A model generated the notes under the pieces. That model did not search any database. It saw only the letters and a list, made by a program, of their open reading frames with translations, and was not told the DNA's origin. Position numbers and translations under genes: made by a program. Shown here piece by piece: positions 1 to 5,953 of a stretch of DNA of 10,843 nt. Within the stretch, counting starts at the first letter, position 1; every line of letters starts with the position of its first letter. Source of the stretch: Desulfobacterales bacterium (GTDB taxonomy: Bacteria; Desulfobacterota; Desulfobacteria; Desulfobacterales; Desulfobacteraceae); assembly GCA_022361535.1 (NCBI GenBank), contig JAKSAU010000325.1, forward strand, positions 1 to 10,843, in the 5' to 3' direction.

Positions 1-8
1 CGGTAAAA

Positions 9-26
9 TTTTTTTTTTTTTTTTTT
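9..26. repeat. T18 homopolymer tract
   Basis: Eighteen consecutive T bases directly precede the AAGGG ribosome-binding site of the first gene. A tract this long is prone to polymerase slippage. It could change promoter or leader spacing, or, if the gene really begins upstream of the window, shift its reading frame. It could also be a sequencing or assembly weakness at a contig end, because it sits only 8 bases from the window edge. The tract itself is plain; its biological meaning is unknown. Confidence 0.85.
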
Positions 27-38
27 AAGGGTCATGAT

Positions 39-872
39 TTGTCTGATGAGGTGGAGTGGATCAAAAATCCATCTAAAAATGGTCCATGTCCTAAATGGTC
101 TAAAACCGTTAATGACACAATTGAGAAGGTGACTAACCTTTTACCGGGCGCCTCAAATTTTGGAGATAGCGGAAACCAAGATGCACAAAGAAGTCAAATT
201 CAATCAGCAGAAGCTTATTACGATATCTATCTTCCTTTGAGAGTCGCCAGGATTCAGGCCAATCTTCTTAACTTATTGGATTTCTTGAAGGCGCTCGAAA
301 CCATGCTTTCTGAAGACCTGGAACTGATTAAAAAGATAGACGAGAAGGCAAATTTGCTCATCAATCCCGATATTGCAGCAAGAATCGAAAACGCGACAGA
401 AACAGCCCCCCCCATACCGGTCCGCCCTGCTGCCGTCAAGGTCGATTTGGTCAGAGAAATTCAACAAACCCTGACAACGCTGGGCTATGAGTCAGGGCCC
501 ATTGACGGCCAATTCGGACCAAGGACAGCCCAAGCCATAATACAATTCCAGAACGACTTTGGCTATCCTGAAAACCGCAGGGCAACGATTGAGTTTCTGA
601 GAATAGCAACATATGCCCATGACCTTCAATCCAAAGGGATTGATATAAAAAACAACCCTCAAAGAATCCGCCAGTTCTTTGAAAGTATACAGGAAACATT
701 AAGAAGGCTGGGATTTTATTCAGGTGCGATTGACGGCCGACCGGGGCAGGGAACCTGTGCCGCAGTGAATAGCTTTCTTGATCAGTGCAGCGTTTCAGGT
801 ACCTGTCATATAAGTATTCATGAGCTGGACCAAATCAGACACATGGGCGATCTGTGCCGGTTTGTGGAGTAG
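39..872 (+). CDS. Protein with two peptidoglycan-binding (PG_binding_1-like) repeats
   Basis: I chose TTG at 39 because AAGGG (27-31) sits 7 bases before it; GTG at 51 is the alternative, and the frame is open to the window edge, so a start upstream of the window cannot be excluded. Residues 1-130 are polar and largely helical, with no clear signal peptide or membrane segment, followed by a short Pro-rich linker (about 122-132). Two repeats follow, about 135-190 and 211-268, each with the helix - LG(Y/F)xSGxIDG - helix pattern of peptidoglycan-binding domain 1. Both copies are even coded by the same DNA 10-mer ATTGACGGCC. The second copy is more diverged and carries Cys240, Cys250 and Cys256. 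Such domains normally act in the periplasm, so the missing export signal is odd: the true N-terminus may lie upstream, or the protein may be held by the membrane protein encoded next. The role in wall binding is inferred from the domain; the exact function is unknown. Confidence 0.8.
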   Translation: MSDEVEWIKNPSKNGPCPKWSKTVNDTIEKVTNLLPGASNFGDSGNQDAQRSQIQSAEAYYDIYLPLRVARIQANLLNLLDFLKALETMLSEDLELIKKIDEKANLLINPDIAARIENATETAPPIPVRPAAVKVDLVREIQQTLTTLGYESGPIDGQFGPRTAQAIIQFQNDFGYPENRRATIEFLRIATYAHDLQSKGIDIKNNPQRIRQFFESIQETLRRLGFYSGAIDGRPGQGTCAAVNSFLDQCSVSGTCHISIHELDQIRHMGDLCRFVE

Positions 873-966
873 TCATGATCGCATGCTATTAGTGGTTCCA
901 AAGCATAGAAAGCATCAGATGGCTACGGAATGAATGTTTTAAATTTGAAACAGAAGGGGGCTTATA
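873..966 (+). other. Intergenic leader before the membrane/sigma operon
   Basis: This 94-base gap holds a short direct repeat, AAAGCAT at 900-906 and again at 909-915, and the strong ribosome site AAGGGGG at 954-960 for the ATG at 967. I see no convincing -35/-10 pair and no terminator hairpin with a T run, so the preceding gene may be co-transcribed with the next ones. Confidence 0.5.
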
Positions 967-1695
967 ATGACACAATCCTTGCAAACATGGGTCGCGGCGT
1001 TAATTGGCCCCTTACTGGATGCGCTGTCCACTAAAAACACGATAATGATTGGTGGTGTGTTGCTTTTGCTGACCGCTCTATTCATTGGGGCTCTTTTAAA
1101 AGAATTACAGCACAAGACAAAACAAGAGATAACAGTATTGAAAAAAAAGTTGGCTGTTGTTTCACTTGCGCCGTTGAGCCTGATGACCTTATTCGCTGTC
1201 GTGCAGGATGCAAACTACAACGCCAACTTGAGCCGGGTCGTACAGGAAAATACGCGGCTGTCAAACACAATTGCGGAAATAAGGTCAATCATTGGGGATA
1301 TCTCTTCGAAACTCTCAAAGTGCGAAATGGATAGAAATGAAAAAAGTCCATCTCCAAACGTATCTTCAAAACCTCTTTTTTTGCCGGATGAGTTTTGGCT
1401 CCGCGATAAAGAGACAAAGGTGTCGTTAAACAGCCAGATACTTGTTACATACCGTCACAATTATGCAGATGACTCAGGTAAACTCATTGTTTATACAGGA
1501 GATCAAAAAGAAAGTATTTCCTTTAAAAATTCAGGGGAAAGGTTTGTATTCTCCTTTGCCCAAGTTGAATATTTTATTTCCGTTGTTGATAAAGATGCGT
1601 TTGAAAAAAGGGTAAAACTGAAGATTCATAGAAACTCGGATGTGGGTTGGTCGTCAGTTCAAAACAATTTATTTCAAACACCAAACCGACCATAA
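967..1695 (+). CDS. Membrane-anchored coiled-coil protein of unknown function
   Basis: The ATG is preceded by AAGGGGG at the right distance. The protein (242 aa) has a strong membrane helix at about 25-46, rich in Leu, Ile and Ala, a second hydrophobic stretch at about 62-80 split off by a Lys-rich loop, then a coiled-coil-like segment (about 86-118), a Ser/Pro linker (125-137) and a C-terminal beta-rich domain (about 138-222). With two helices the C-terminal domain would be cytoplasmic or periplasmic depending on topology, which I cannot fix from sequence. It sits 10 bases upstream of the sigma-factor gene and is probably in the same transcript, so it may be a membrane sensor or scaffold for that regulatory module. 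I do not recognise the family. Confidence 0.75.
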   Translation: MTQSLQTWVAALIGPLLDALSTKNTIMIGGVLLLLTALFIGALLKELQHKTKQEITVLKKKLAVVSLAPLSLMTLFAVVQDANYNANLSRVVQENTRLSNTIAEIRSIIGDISSKLSKCEMDRNEKSPSPNVSSKPLFLPDEFWLRDKETKVSLNSQILVTYRHNYADDSGKLIVYTGDQKESISFKNSGERFVFSFAQVEYFISVVDKDAFEKRVKLKIHRNSDVGWSSVQNNLFQTPNRP

Positions 1696-1699
1696 AGGA
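1694..1699 (+). promoter_or_regulatory. Ribosome-binding site fixing the sigma-factor start
   Basis: AAAGGA lies 6 bases before GTG 1706 and overlaps the stop codon of the preceding gene (TAA 1693-1695). It favours GTG 1706 over an in-frame ATG at 1640, which would overlap the upstream gene by 56 bases and add residues unlike any sigma factor. Confidence 0.7.
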
Positions 1700-1705
1700 A
1701 CAATT

Positions 1706-2419
1706 GTGAACAGAGAAAACAAACAGCTAAAAGAAGAACTAAAGATGGTAAAGCGAATTGCCAACCATCTTTATAAAGAATACGATCTTTGGCAAATGAA
1801 TGATGTTATGACCCGGGATGACATCTATCACTATGGTGTCCTCGGTTTGATGGATGCTAAAAAGAAATATGATTCTCAAAAAAATCCGAATTTTCGAGCC
1901 TATGCCCCGGTCAGGATCAAGGGAGAAATCATAGATGCGCTGCGAAAATATGGTCTTGTGCGCCTGCCACAGCAAAAGCAAAACCAGGTAAGGATATTGA
2001 AAGATACCATAAATGAGCTTGTCAAGGAAGACCGGGCCCCCAATCTTGAAAACATACAAGAAAAACTTGGCTGGTCCTACTCAAAAATTCTTTCAACCGA
2101 AAAGTTGATGATGATTGTATATTCAATTGATGATGAATCTAAAAACCTGGACATCAAAAGCGACGGCAAATGTTCAAACCCGGAGAGTCCTTTGATGGGA
2201 ACTGAGCTTGGCATGGTTATGGAGCGGTGTATGAAAAGGCTGAAAAACAACTCGGAGAAGATTATCCTTATGGCAAGGGAACTTAAGAATGTGAGGCTAA
2301 AAAAACTTGCAGAACAGTTCGGCTGTTCTATTCAAACCATTTGCAACAGACATAACCGCGCGAAACTAAAGATGAGGTCATGCCTTGAAGAGCATGGCTG
2401 GAATCTGGAAGAGAAGTGA
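1706..2419 (+). CDS. Sigma-28/FliA-type RNA polymerase sigma factor
   Basis: This 237-aa protein is an alternative sigma-70-family factor that would direct RNA polymerase to a dedicated promoter set. Region 2 (about 17-85) carries the family hallmark: YHYGVLGLMDAKKKYD followed by FRAYAPVRIKGEIIDALR, closely matching the FliA/SigF-type pattern of a 'G-GL--A---YD' core and 'F--YA--RI-G-(I/M)-D-LR'. Region 3 spans about 88-145. Region 4 (about 172-230) ends in a helix-turn-helix around 197-219 (LKKLAEQFGCSIQTICNRHNRAK). Region 1.1 is absent, as expected for group 3 factors. Length matches FliA (about 240 aa). No flagellar genes are visible here, so I do not name it fliA. Its stop overlaps the GTG start of the next gene, which has an anti-sigma signature, suggesting coupled synthesis of a regulator pair. 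It likely controls this locus, perhaps through the shared motif before 3815 and 10042. Confidence 0.9.
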   Translation: MNRENKQLKEELKMVKRIANHLYKEYDLWQMNDVMTRDDIYHYGVLGLMDAKKKYDSQKNPNFRAYAPVRIKGEIIDALRKYGLVRLPQQKQNQVRILKDTINELVKEDRAPNLENIQEKLGWSYSKILSTEKLMMIVYSIDDESKNLDIKSDGKCSNPESPLMGTELGMVMERCMKRLKNNSEKIILMARELKNVRLKKLAEQFGCSIQTICNRHNRAKLKMRSCLEEHGWNLEEK

Positions 2420-2985
2420 ATACCATGAACAAAATAGACCTTAAAACCGCAATTGAGGTTTTTTTGCACGAGGTGTCGCCGGACACGGCGCACCTGCCTG
2501 TGGAAACCATTTACAGATTATCACTGGAAAACGGGCTAAAAAATGCTACCGAAAAGGAACTCGGACACCTTTCTCAGTGCCGAAGCTGCCTGGAAAAGTG
2601 GGAGATCTTTTCCATTGCCTGGGACAGCGACCGGGATGAGGTAGAAACAGAAGATCCGTATTTAAGTTTCGGCATGCTCAAGGCTGCATCGACTGAAACT
2701 GTCGGGCAGATGCACCTTAAAAGCGATTGCCGCAGATTTGTTTTAGGTGTACACCCGGACTCGGAAAACCCTGCAAATGGACTGGTAACTTTAGATATCA
2801 TCGAAGATTCACCGTCCATGGAGGGCATGATGGTTTCCATCAGGGATGCCGCTCAAAAAACGGTTCTGGAAAGAGTCATTGTAGGCGGGCGTGCCGCTGT
2901 AAAAAGAGAGGACCTGGATCTTCTTGATCTGTCTGCCTGGACCATTTCCTTTACCAGAGGCCGGGGAATGGATACCAATGCATAA
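2416..2985 (+). CDS. Putative zinc-binding anti-sigma factor (ZAS motif) with C-terminal beta domain
   Basis: The GTG at 2416 overlaps the sigma-factor stop in GTGA; ATG at 2425 is a possible alternative start. The N-terminal half contains H51-x3-C55-x2-C58 inside a helical segment (HLSQCRSCLEKW), the ZAS/zf-HC2 signature of anti-sigma factors that bind and silence sigma factors in the cytoplasm. No membrane helix is present, so this would be a soluble form. Residues about 95-185 make a separate beta-rich domain (for example GLVTLDIIEDSPSMEGMMV), perhaps a ligand- or partner-sensing module. Position directly after the sigma gene and before a protease gene strongly suggests that it controls the sigma factor and may itself be removed by proteolysis. 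The pairing is unusual, since FliA-type factors are usually held by FlgM while ZAS proteins usually hold ECF factors. The anti-sigma role is inferred from motif and context. Confidence 0.7.
   Translation: MNTMNKIDLKTAIEVFLHEVSPDTAHLPVETIYRLSLENGLKNATEKELGHLSQCRSCLEKWEIFSIAWDSDRDEVETEDPYLSFGMLKAASTETVGQMHLKSDCRRFVLGVHPDSENPANGLVTLDIIEDSPSMEGMMVSIRDAAQKTVLERVIVGGRAAVKREDLDLLDLSAWTISFTRGRGMDTNA
2963..2967 (+). promoter_or_regulatory. Ribosome-binding site fixing the Lon-like protease start
   Basis: GGGGA lies 10 bases before ATG 2978. That start gives an 8-base overlap with the preceding gene (ATGCATAA) and a sensible N-terminus; an in-frame TTG at 2924 has no comparable site. Confidence 0.6.
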
Positions 2986-3694
2986 AACCTGGCTTTTATT
3001 TGAGGACGGCAGCAAATACTCCATCATCTGCGAAACCCATCAGGTGGCAGGTGTCAACTCACGTCCCTCAGACGCTTATATCGTCACTGACCACTCAGAG
3101 GAATTTTTAATAGCTGCCAAGCGGGCTGTTAACAAGGTACATCACTATTGCAGCAAGGCGGGAATGAGTCCGGGCAGGATCATTGCCGCCTTTGATCTGT
3201 CCGAGCGGGTCGGTTATGAAGGTGCCATGGCAGGAAAAAGCTGCGGATTAAGTTTTGCTGCGGCATTTGCCAAAAAAATTTTAACCAGGGACCTGCCGGA
3301 GATTGCCGCCACTGGTGAAGTATGCGCGGATGGCCGAATCGCTAGGGTCAATGGTATAAAAACCAAAATTGAAACCTCGATAACACTTTTAAAAGAAGGC
3401 GATTATCTGTTTTTTCCCAAAGACAATTTTGACAACATTCCAAAATCAACCATTTACATAATCAATAAAAAAAAAATCAAGATGTTTGCCGTGTCTGATG
3501 TGTCTGAATTCATGGATATTCTTTCCGGGAAAAAATCCCGGAACTGGACCAAGATCAAGCGTGCTGTCCTGCTCGTTATTTTGTTGCTTTCTACAGCAGC
3601 CATGGTTCTGTTCGGTTATGAGAAATTGTTTCAAGCATCACTCGATCAGGGACTGAGCGAACCAGCCAAGCCTCTGGAAAAAATCTTTGAATAA
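2978..3694 (+). CDS. Stand-alone Lon-type (S16) protease domain with C-terminal membrane anchor
   Basis: The 238-aa protein matches only the proteolytic domain of Lon. The catalytic Ser region is GKS88CGLSFA, corresponding to GPSAG-(L/I) in Lon. The catalytic Lys lies in ATGEVCADGRIARVNGIK128TK, matching Lon's TGE(I/V)-L-G-V-P-GGLK-K. The Ser-Lys distance is 40 residues, against 43 in E. coli Lon. The closing segments (FFPKDNFDNIP and a final V--V-EFMDIL) also follow Lon. No AAA+ ATPase or Lon N-domain is present, so it cannot unfold substrates by itself in the usual way. A single membrane helix at about 196-213 would tether the protease domain to the inner membrane, facing the cytoplasm. The gene overlaps the putative anti-sigma gene by 8 bases, so that protein is a natural candidate substrate. 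An A10 run (3467-3476) and a strong hairpin (3523-3543) lie between the protease and anchor parts. Protease family: confident; substrate: inference. Confidence 0.82.
   Translation: MHKTWLLFEDGSKYSIICETHQVAGVNSRPSDAYIVTDHSEEFLIAAKRAVNKVHHYCSKAGMSPGRIIAAFDLSERVGYEGAMAGKSCGLSFAAAFAKKILTRDLPEIAATGEVCADGRIARVNGIKTKIETSITLLKEGDYLFFPKDNFDNIPKSTIYIINKKKIKMFAVSDVSEFMDILSGKKSRNWTKIKRAVLLVILLLSTAAMVLFGYEKLFQASLDQGLSEPAKPLEKIFE
3467..3476 (+). repeat. A10 run inside the Lon-like protease gene
   Basis: Ten A bases encode Lys164-166, near the end of the protease domain and ahead of the membrane anchor. One extra A would add seven residues (NQDVCRV) and then hit TGA, giving a protease domain without its anchor. 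Slippage is possible but not shown. Confidence 0.6.
3523..3543 (+). repeat. Perfect inverted repeat (hairpin) inside the Lon-like gene
   Basis: TTCCGGGA and TCCCGGAA form an 8-bp GC-rich stem around a five-A loop, in the coding stretch (residues about 183-189) between the protease domain and the membrane helix. No T run follows, so it is not a standard terminator. It may affect mRNA stability or elongation, or may be incidental. Confidence 0.65.
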
Positions 3695-3814
3695 TCCCAT
3701 GAATCCGTTTCGCTTTTTTACCGCCAATTGAACAGGAAATTCATTTTCTTTTTAGAAAACTCAAGATCTTGTTCGAAACGAACAATAAGGCGGAAAAGAT
3801 AAAGGAGTTATGAA
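3695..3814 (+). other. Intergenic region between the regulatory and structural operons
   Basis: This 120-base gap is AT-rich. It carries a composite palindrome at 3762-3785 and ends in the strong ribosome site AAAGGAG (3801-3807) before ATG 3815. No obvious rho-independent terminator is seen after the protease gene. It is the most likely place for a promoter driving the downstream seven-gene block. Confidence 0.55.
3762..3785. promoter_or_regulatory. Composite palindrome, candidate operator/promoter element
   Basis: Two perfect dyads overlap: the 10-bp palindrome CAAGATCTTG (3762-3771) and TTGTTCG-AAA-CGAACAA (3769-3785, 7-bp arms). The first 15 bases match a site at 9967-9981 at 13 of 15 positions. 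It lies 29 bases before the start codon at 3815. A protein-binding site or promoter element is likely; which protein binds is not known. Confidence 0.55.
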
Positions 3815-4486
3815 ATGAATATCAGATTGGGCATAGGATTTATCACCGGCGCAGCAGTGGTCATCAGCCTATGGTGGATACTTCAGAGTAAGGAAATTGA
3901 AAAAAAAACCATGGTGTCTAAACCCATTCAACTTGCTGTCGCCTTAAACGAGAATGTTAATATCAAAGAGCCTGCGGAACATAAAATTCTGGCATCCGGG
4001 AAAATCCTGGAAACTGCCAAAACCAAAAAGCCGGCTGAAACGCCGATTACAAAAAAATTACCGGATCAAATGCCGAAAAGCAATGTAGATAGAAGAACTG
4101 CCGGGGAAAACCCTTCAGAAGAAAAAAATACCACAGTTCAGGAAACTCAAAACAGGATCTCTTCGGTGTTGACTGCTCACGCGGGAACAGATCCTGATAT
4201 CCCTTCTTTTTCCTTGATAGCTAATGATTTAAAAGAAACGGTCGGGGGCACCGAATCCATAATTGAATCGGAGAATATCGGTCTAAAAAAACATTTTTTT
4301 TGGAAACCTTTTTCCCTGAAATCAAAAGCAGAAAAATTCGCCGGTCATATCTCTGCTGAGAGCGGGGTTGACTGCCGGGTGAAAAAAACAGAGGTGGGAA
4401 AATATCAGGTCTATTATCTTTACAAGGATGAAGCGGACCAGGCGGTCAAAACCGCACTGATTCAAAAAACAGGTTTGAAACTCTAA
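3815..4486 (+). CDS. Inner-membrane protein with C-terminal SPOR-like domain
   Basis: ATG 3815 follows AAAGGAG by 7 bases. The 223-aa protein has one N-terminal membrane helix (about 5-23, ending in LWWIL) with a short N-terminus, predicting a bitopic protein with its bulk in the periplasm. A low-complexity Lys/Pro/Glu linker fills about 28-115. Residues about 160-219 (start WKPFSLKSKAEKFAGHI, then V-C-V, Y-V-YLYKDEADQAV) have the pattern of a SPOR domain, with a helix after the first strand, a 'Y-V' strand and a second helix. This architecture, TM-linker-SPOR, is that of FtsN/DamX-like wall-binding proteins; SPOR domains bind glycan strands stripped of peptides. It is the first gene of the apparent structural operon. 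Similarity is by pattern only and the linker is not conserved enough to judge. A9 at 3900-3908 falls just after the membrane helix. Confidence 0.65.
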   Translation: MNIRLGIGFITGAAVVISLWWILQSKEIEKKTMVSKPIQLAVALNENVNIKEPAEHKILASGKILETAKTKKPAETPITKKLPDQMPKSNVDRRTAGENPSEEKNTTVQETQNRISSVLTAHAGTDPDIPSFSLIANDLKETVGGTESIIESENIGLKKHFFWKPFSLKSKAEKFAGHISAESGVDCRVKKTEVGKYQVYYLYKDEADQAVKTALIQKTGLKL

Positions 4487-4527
4487 TCCTGTACTTAATA
4501 ACAAACACATAAGCGAGGAGAAATCAA

Positions 4528-5322
4528 ATGACCAGAAAATCGATACCCAGCTGTCTTCTGAAGATTGTCACAGCTGCATTTTGTCTGGCAACCCTGACGG
4601 TAAGCCAGATCCAGGCCGGAATCACACCAAAGTTAAACCTTTTCCCCAGCGATGTCACCGAATATCTCAGCAACACCGGAGCGGTAGCCGGGGCCATGGA
4701 AGAAAGTCTTAAATCCGTAATCGGTGAAATGGAAGCACAGTCTCGTCTTTACAATGAAACCGGATGCCAGGGGTCTGACGATCCCGGATGTGATGAAATT
4801 GCAAAGCAAATCAGCAGCAAGTATTCGGAAATGTTGTCCATCATGCAGGAAAATCTCCCGGAGATGAAACAAGCAGTCATGGCAACAAACCAAGGGATCG
4901 GGAAAAATTTGAGGCAGGAACTGGGCAGGAAAACGACACCTTATGGTATCCAGACGCTTCTTTCTAAAAAAGCTAAACCCAAAGTCATCAAAGGCCGGTA
5001 TTCTCTGTCCAGCCGGTTTGCCAAATACCATGAAATGATCAGTTCCGGCAGCAAAAATACCCTGGCGACCCTGGCAGCGGAAATATACCTGGACAGCCGT
5101 GAAGTGTTGGCCATGATTGACTTGATGGAGGCAGAAATCACCCAACAGCAGGCTGTGATTAAGCTGGGGCAAATGTACGGTACGTTAACACCGGAAATGT
5201 TGTCCACCGTGGATGCTGTTAAAACCGTTATTTTCGGCGAACCTGAAGATTCCAGTGGACTTCTCCCATCGGCTGAAGACGTTGGAGCCGGGCAGTTCAA
5301 AAGTCCGCTTGAGATGGATTAA
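4528..5322 (+). CDS. Exported alpha-helical protein of unknown function
   Basis: The ATG follows GCGAGGAG (4513-4520). Residues 1-30 are a classical signal peptide: basic start (RKS), hydrophobic core, and a likely cleavage after QIQA30. The mature part (about 234 aa) is predicted to be almost wholly helical, with many Met, Gln and Glu residues. A Cys pair, Cys80 and Cys88, in a loop with Gly/Asp, could form a disulfide in the periplasm. The segment 135-170 is basic. No family is recognised. Its place between the SPOR-like gene and the Cys-rich lipoprotein suggests a periplasmic structural part of the same machine. Confidence 0.75.
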   Translation: MTRKSIPSCLLKIVTAAFCLATLTVSQIQAGITPKLNLFPSDVTEYLSNTGAVAGAMEESLKSVIGEMEAQSRLYNETGCQGSDDPGCDEIAKQISSKYSEMLSIMQENLPEMKQAVMATNQGIGKNLRQELGRKTTPYGIQTLLSKKAKPKVIKGRYSLSSRFAKYHEMISSGSKNTLATLAAEIYLDSREVLAMIDLMEAEITQQQAVIKLGQMYGTLTPEMLSTVDAVKTVIFGEPEDSSGLLPSAEDVGAGQFKSPLEMD

Positions 5323-5365
5323 AGGATATGGCGTTTACCAGATTACAATATTTGTTCCCCAATAC

Positions 5366-5371
5366 AAGGAG
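5366..5371 (+). promoter_or_regulatory. Ribosome-binding site fixing the lipoprotein start
   Basis: AAGGAG lies 7 bases before ATG 5379. That start places a lipoprotein signal peptide right at the N-terminus; the upstream in-frame ATG 5328 has only a crowded AAAGG and would add 17 residues ahead of the signal. Confidence 0.75.
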
Positions 5372-5378
5372 ATATAAA

Positions 5379-5936
5379 ATGAAAAAAAGCACAACTCTCT
5401 TATTTAAGCTGATCGTCATTACTTTGGCATTCTCCACCCTTGCCACCGGCTGTGTCCAGACCAAGCCGAAACCGGTGACCGATTGCCCCATACCGTCCGG
5501 AAACCTTGTGAACGAGGCGTTTGAAACGGCACGGACAACCCTGTCCAGGCCGGACTGCAGATATCAATTTGACACGGTGTTTCAATCCCTCCTCACTATT
5601 TGCAAAGGAGATCCAGGCATTGAAAACAAGAAAAAATTCAGTGACTTATTGATGTGGGCCAAGGGAGAGGGAATCATCAGCTCTAAGCAGGCCTCGGAAC
5701 TCTACACGGCCTATTTTTCCCACCGTTTTGTCTCTCTTCCTGATGACTATCGGACCTGCAGCCTCTGCCCGCGTTTGGAGATCATCCTGGCAGACTGCAC
5801 GGACGAACTCAAGAAAAAGGAACAGGGACTGCTGAAGGTTTGTTCGGACAAAGCAACTTTTGCCAAAGCCAGCCAGGATCTACAAAACATAGATTTGATT
5901 CTGGAAGCCACATGCAGTGCCTGTTATGAGGAATAA
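5379..5936 (+). CDS. Small Cys-rich lipoprotein with two CxxC pairs
   Basis: The 185-aa protein starts KK, has a hydrophobic core and a lipobox-like LATG-C25, so it is a predicted lipoprotein; the next residues (VQT) lack an Asp avoidance signal at +2, which fits outer-membrane sorting. The mature chain has nine further Cys: 36, 60, 75, 127, 130, 140, 155, 179 and 182. Two pairs are CxxC (CSLC 127-130 and CSAC 179-182), which suggests disulfides, metal binding or thiol chemistry in the periplasm. The rest is helical. No family is recognised. It sits directly before the channel subunit gene and probably serves as a lipoprotein part of the same complex. Confidence 0.75.
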   Translation: MKKSTTLLFKLIVITLAFSTLATGCVQTKPKPVTDCPIPSGNLVNEAFETARTTLSRPDCRYQFDTVFQSLLTICKGDPGIENKKKFSDLLMWAKGEGIISSKQASELYTAYFSHRFVSLPDDYRTCSLCPRLEIILADCTDELKKKEQGLLKVCSDKATFAKASQDLQNIDLILEATCSACYEE

Positions 5937-5953
5937 AAGAAAGGCGCATTAGA

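Noticed and set aside
1640..1705. Longer sigma-factor start at ATG 1640
   Set aside because: It overlaps the upstream gene by 56 bases, lacks a ribosome site and adds residues with no sigma likeness; GTG 1706 has AAAGGA at 6 bases.
1706..2419. Naming the sigma gene fliA and calling this a flagellar locus
   Set aside because: The family fits but no flagellin, hook, rod or export gene is present in the window.
2924..2977. TTG start for the Lon-like gene at 2924
   Set aside because: No ribosome site, and the added Pro-rich 18 residues overlap the preceding gene; ATG 2978 has GGGGA at 10 bases.
5328..5378. ATG 5328 as start of the Cys-rich lipoprotein
   Set aside because: It would put 17 residues before the lipoprotein signal; the AAGGAG before ATG 5379 fits far better.
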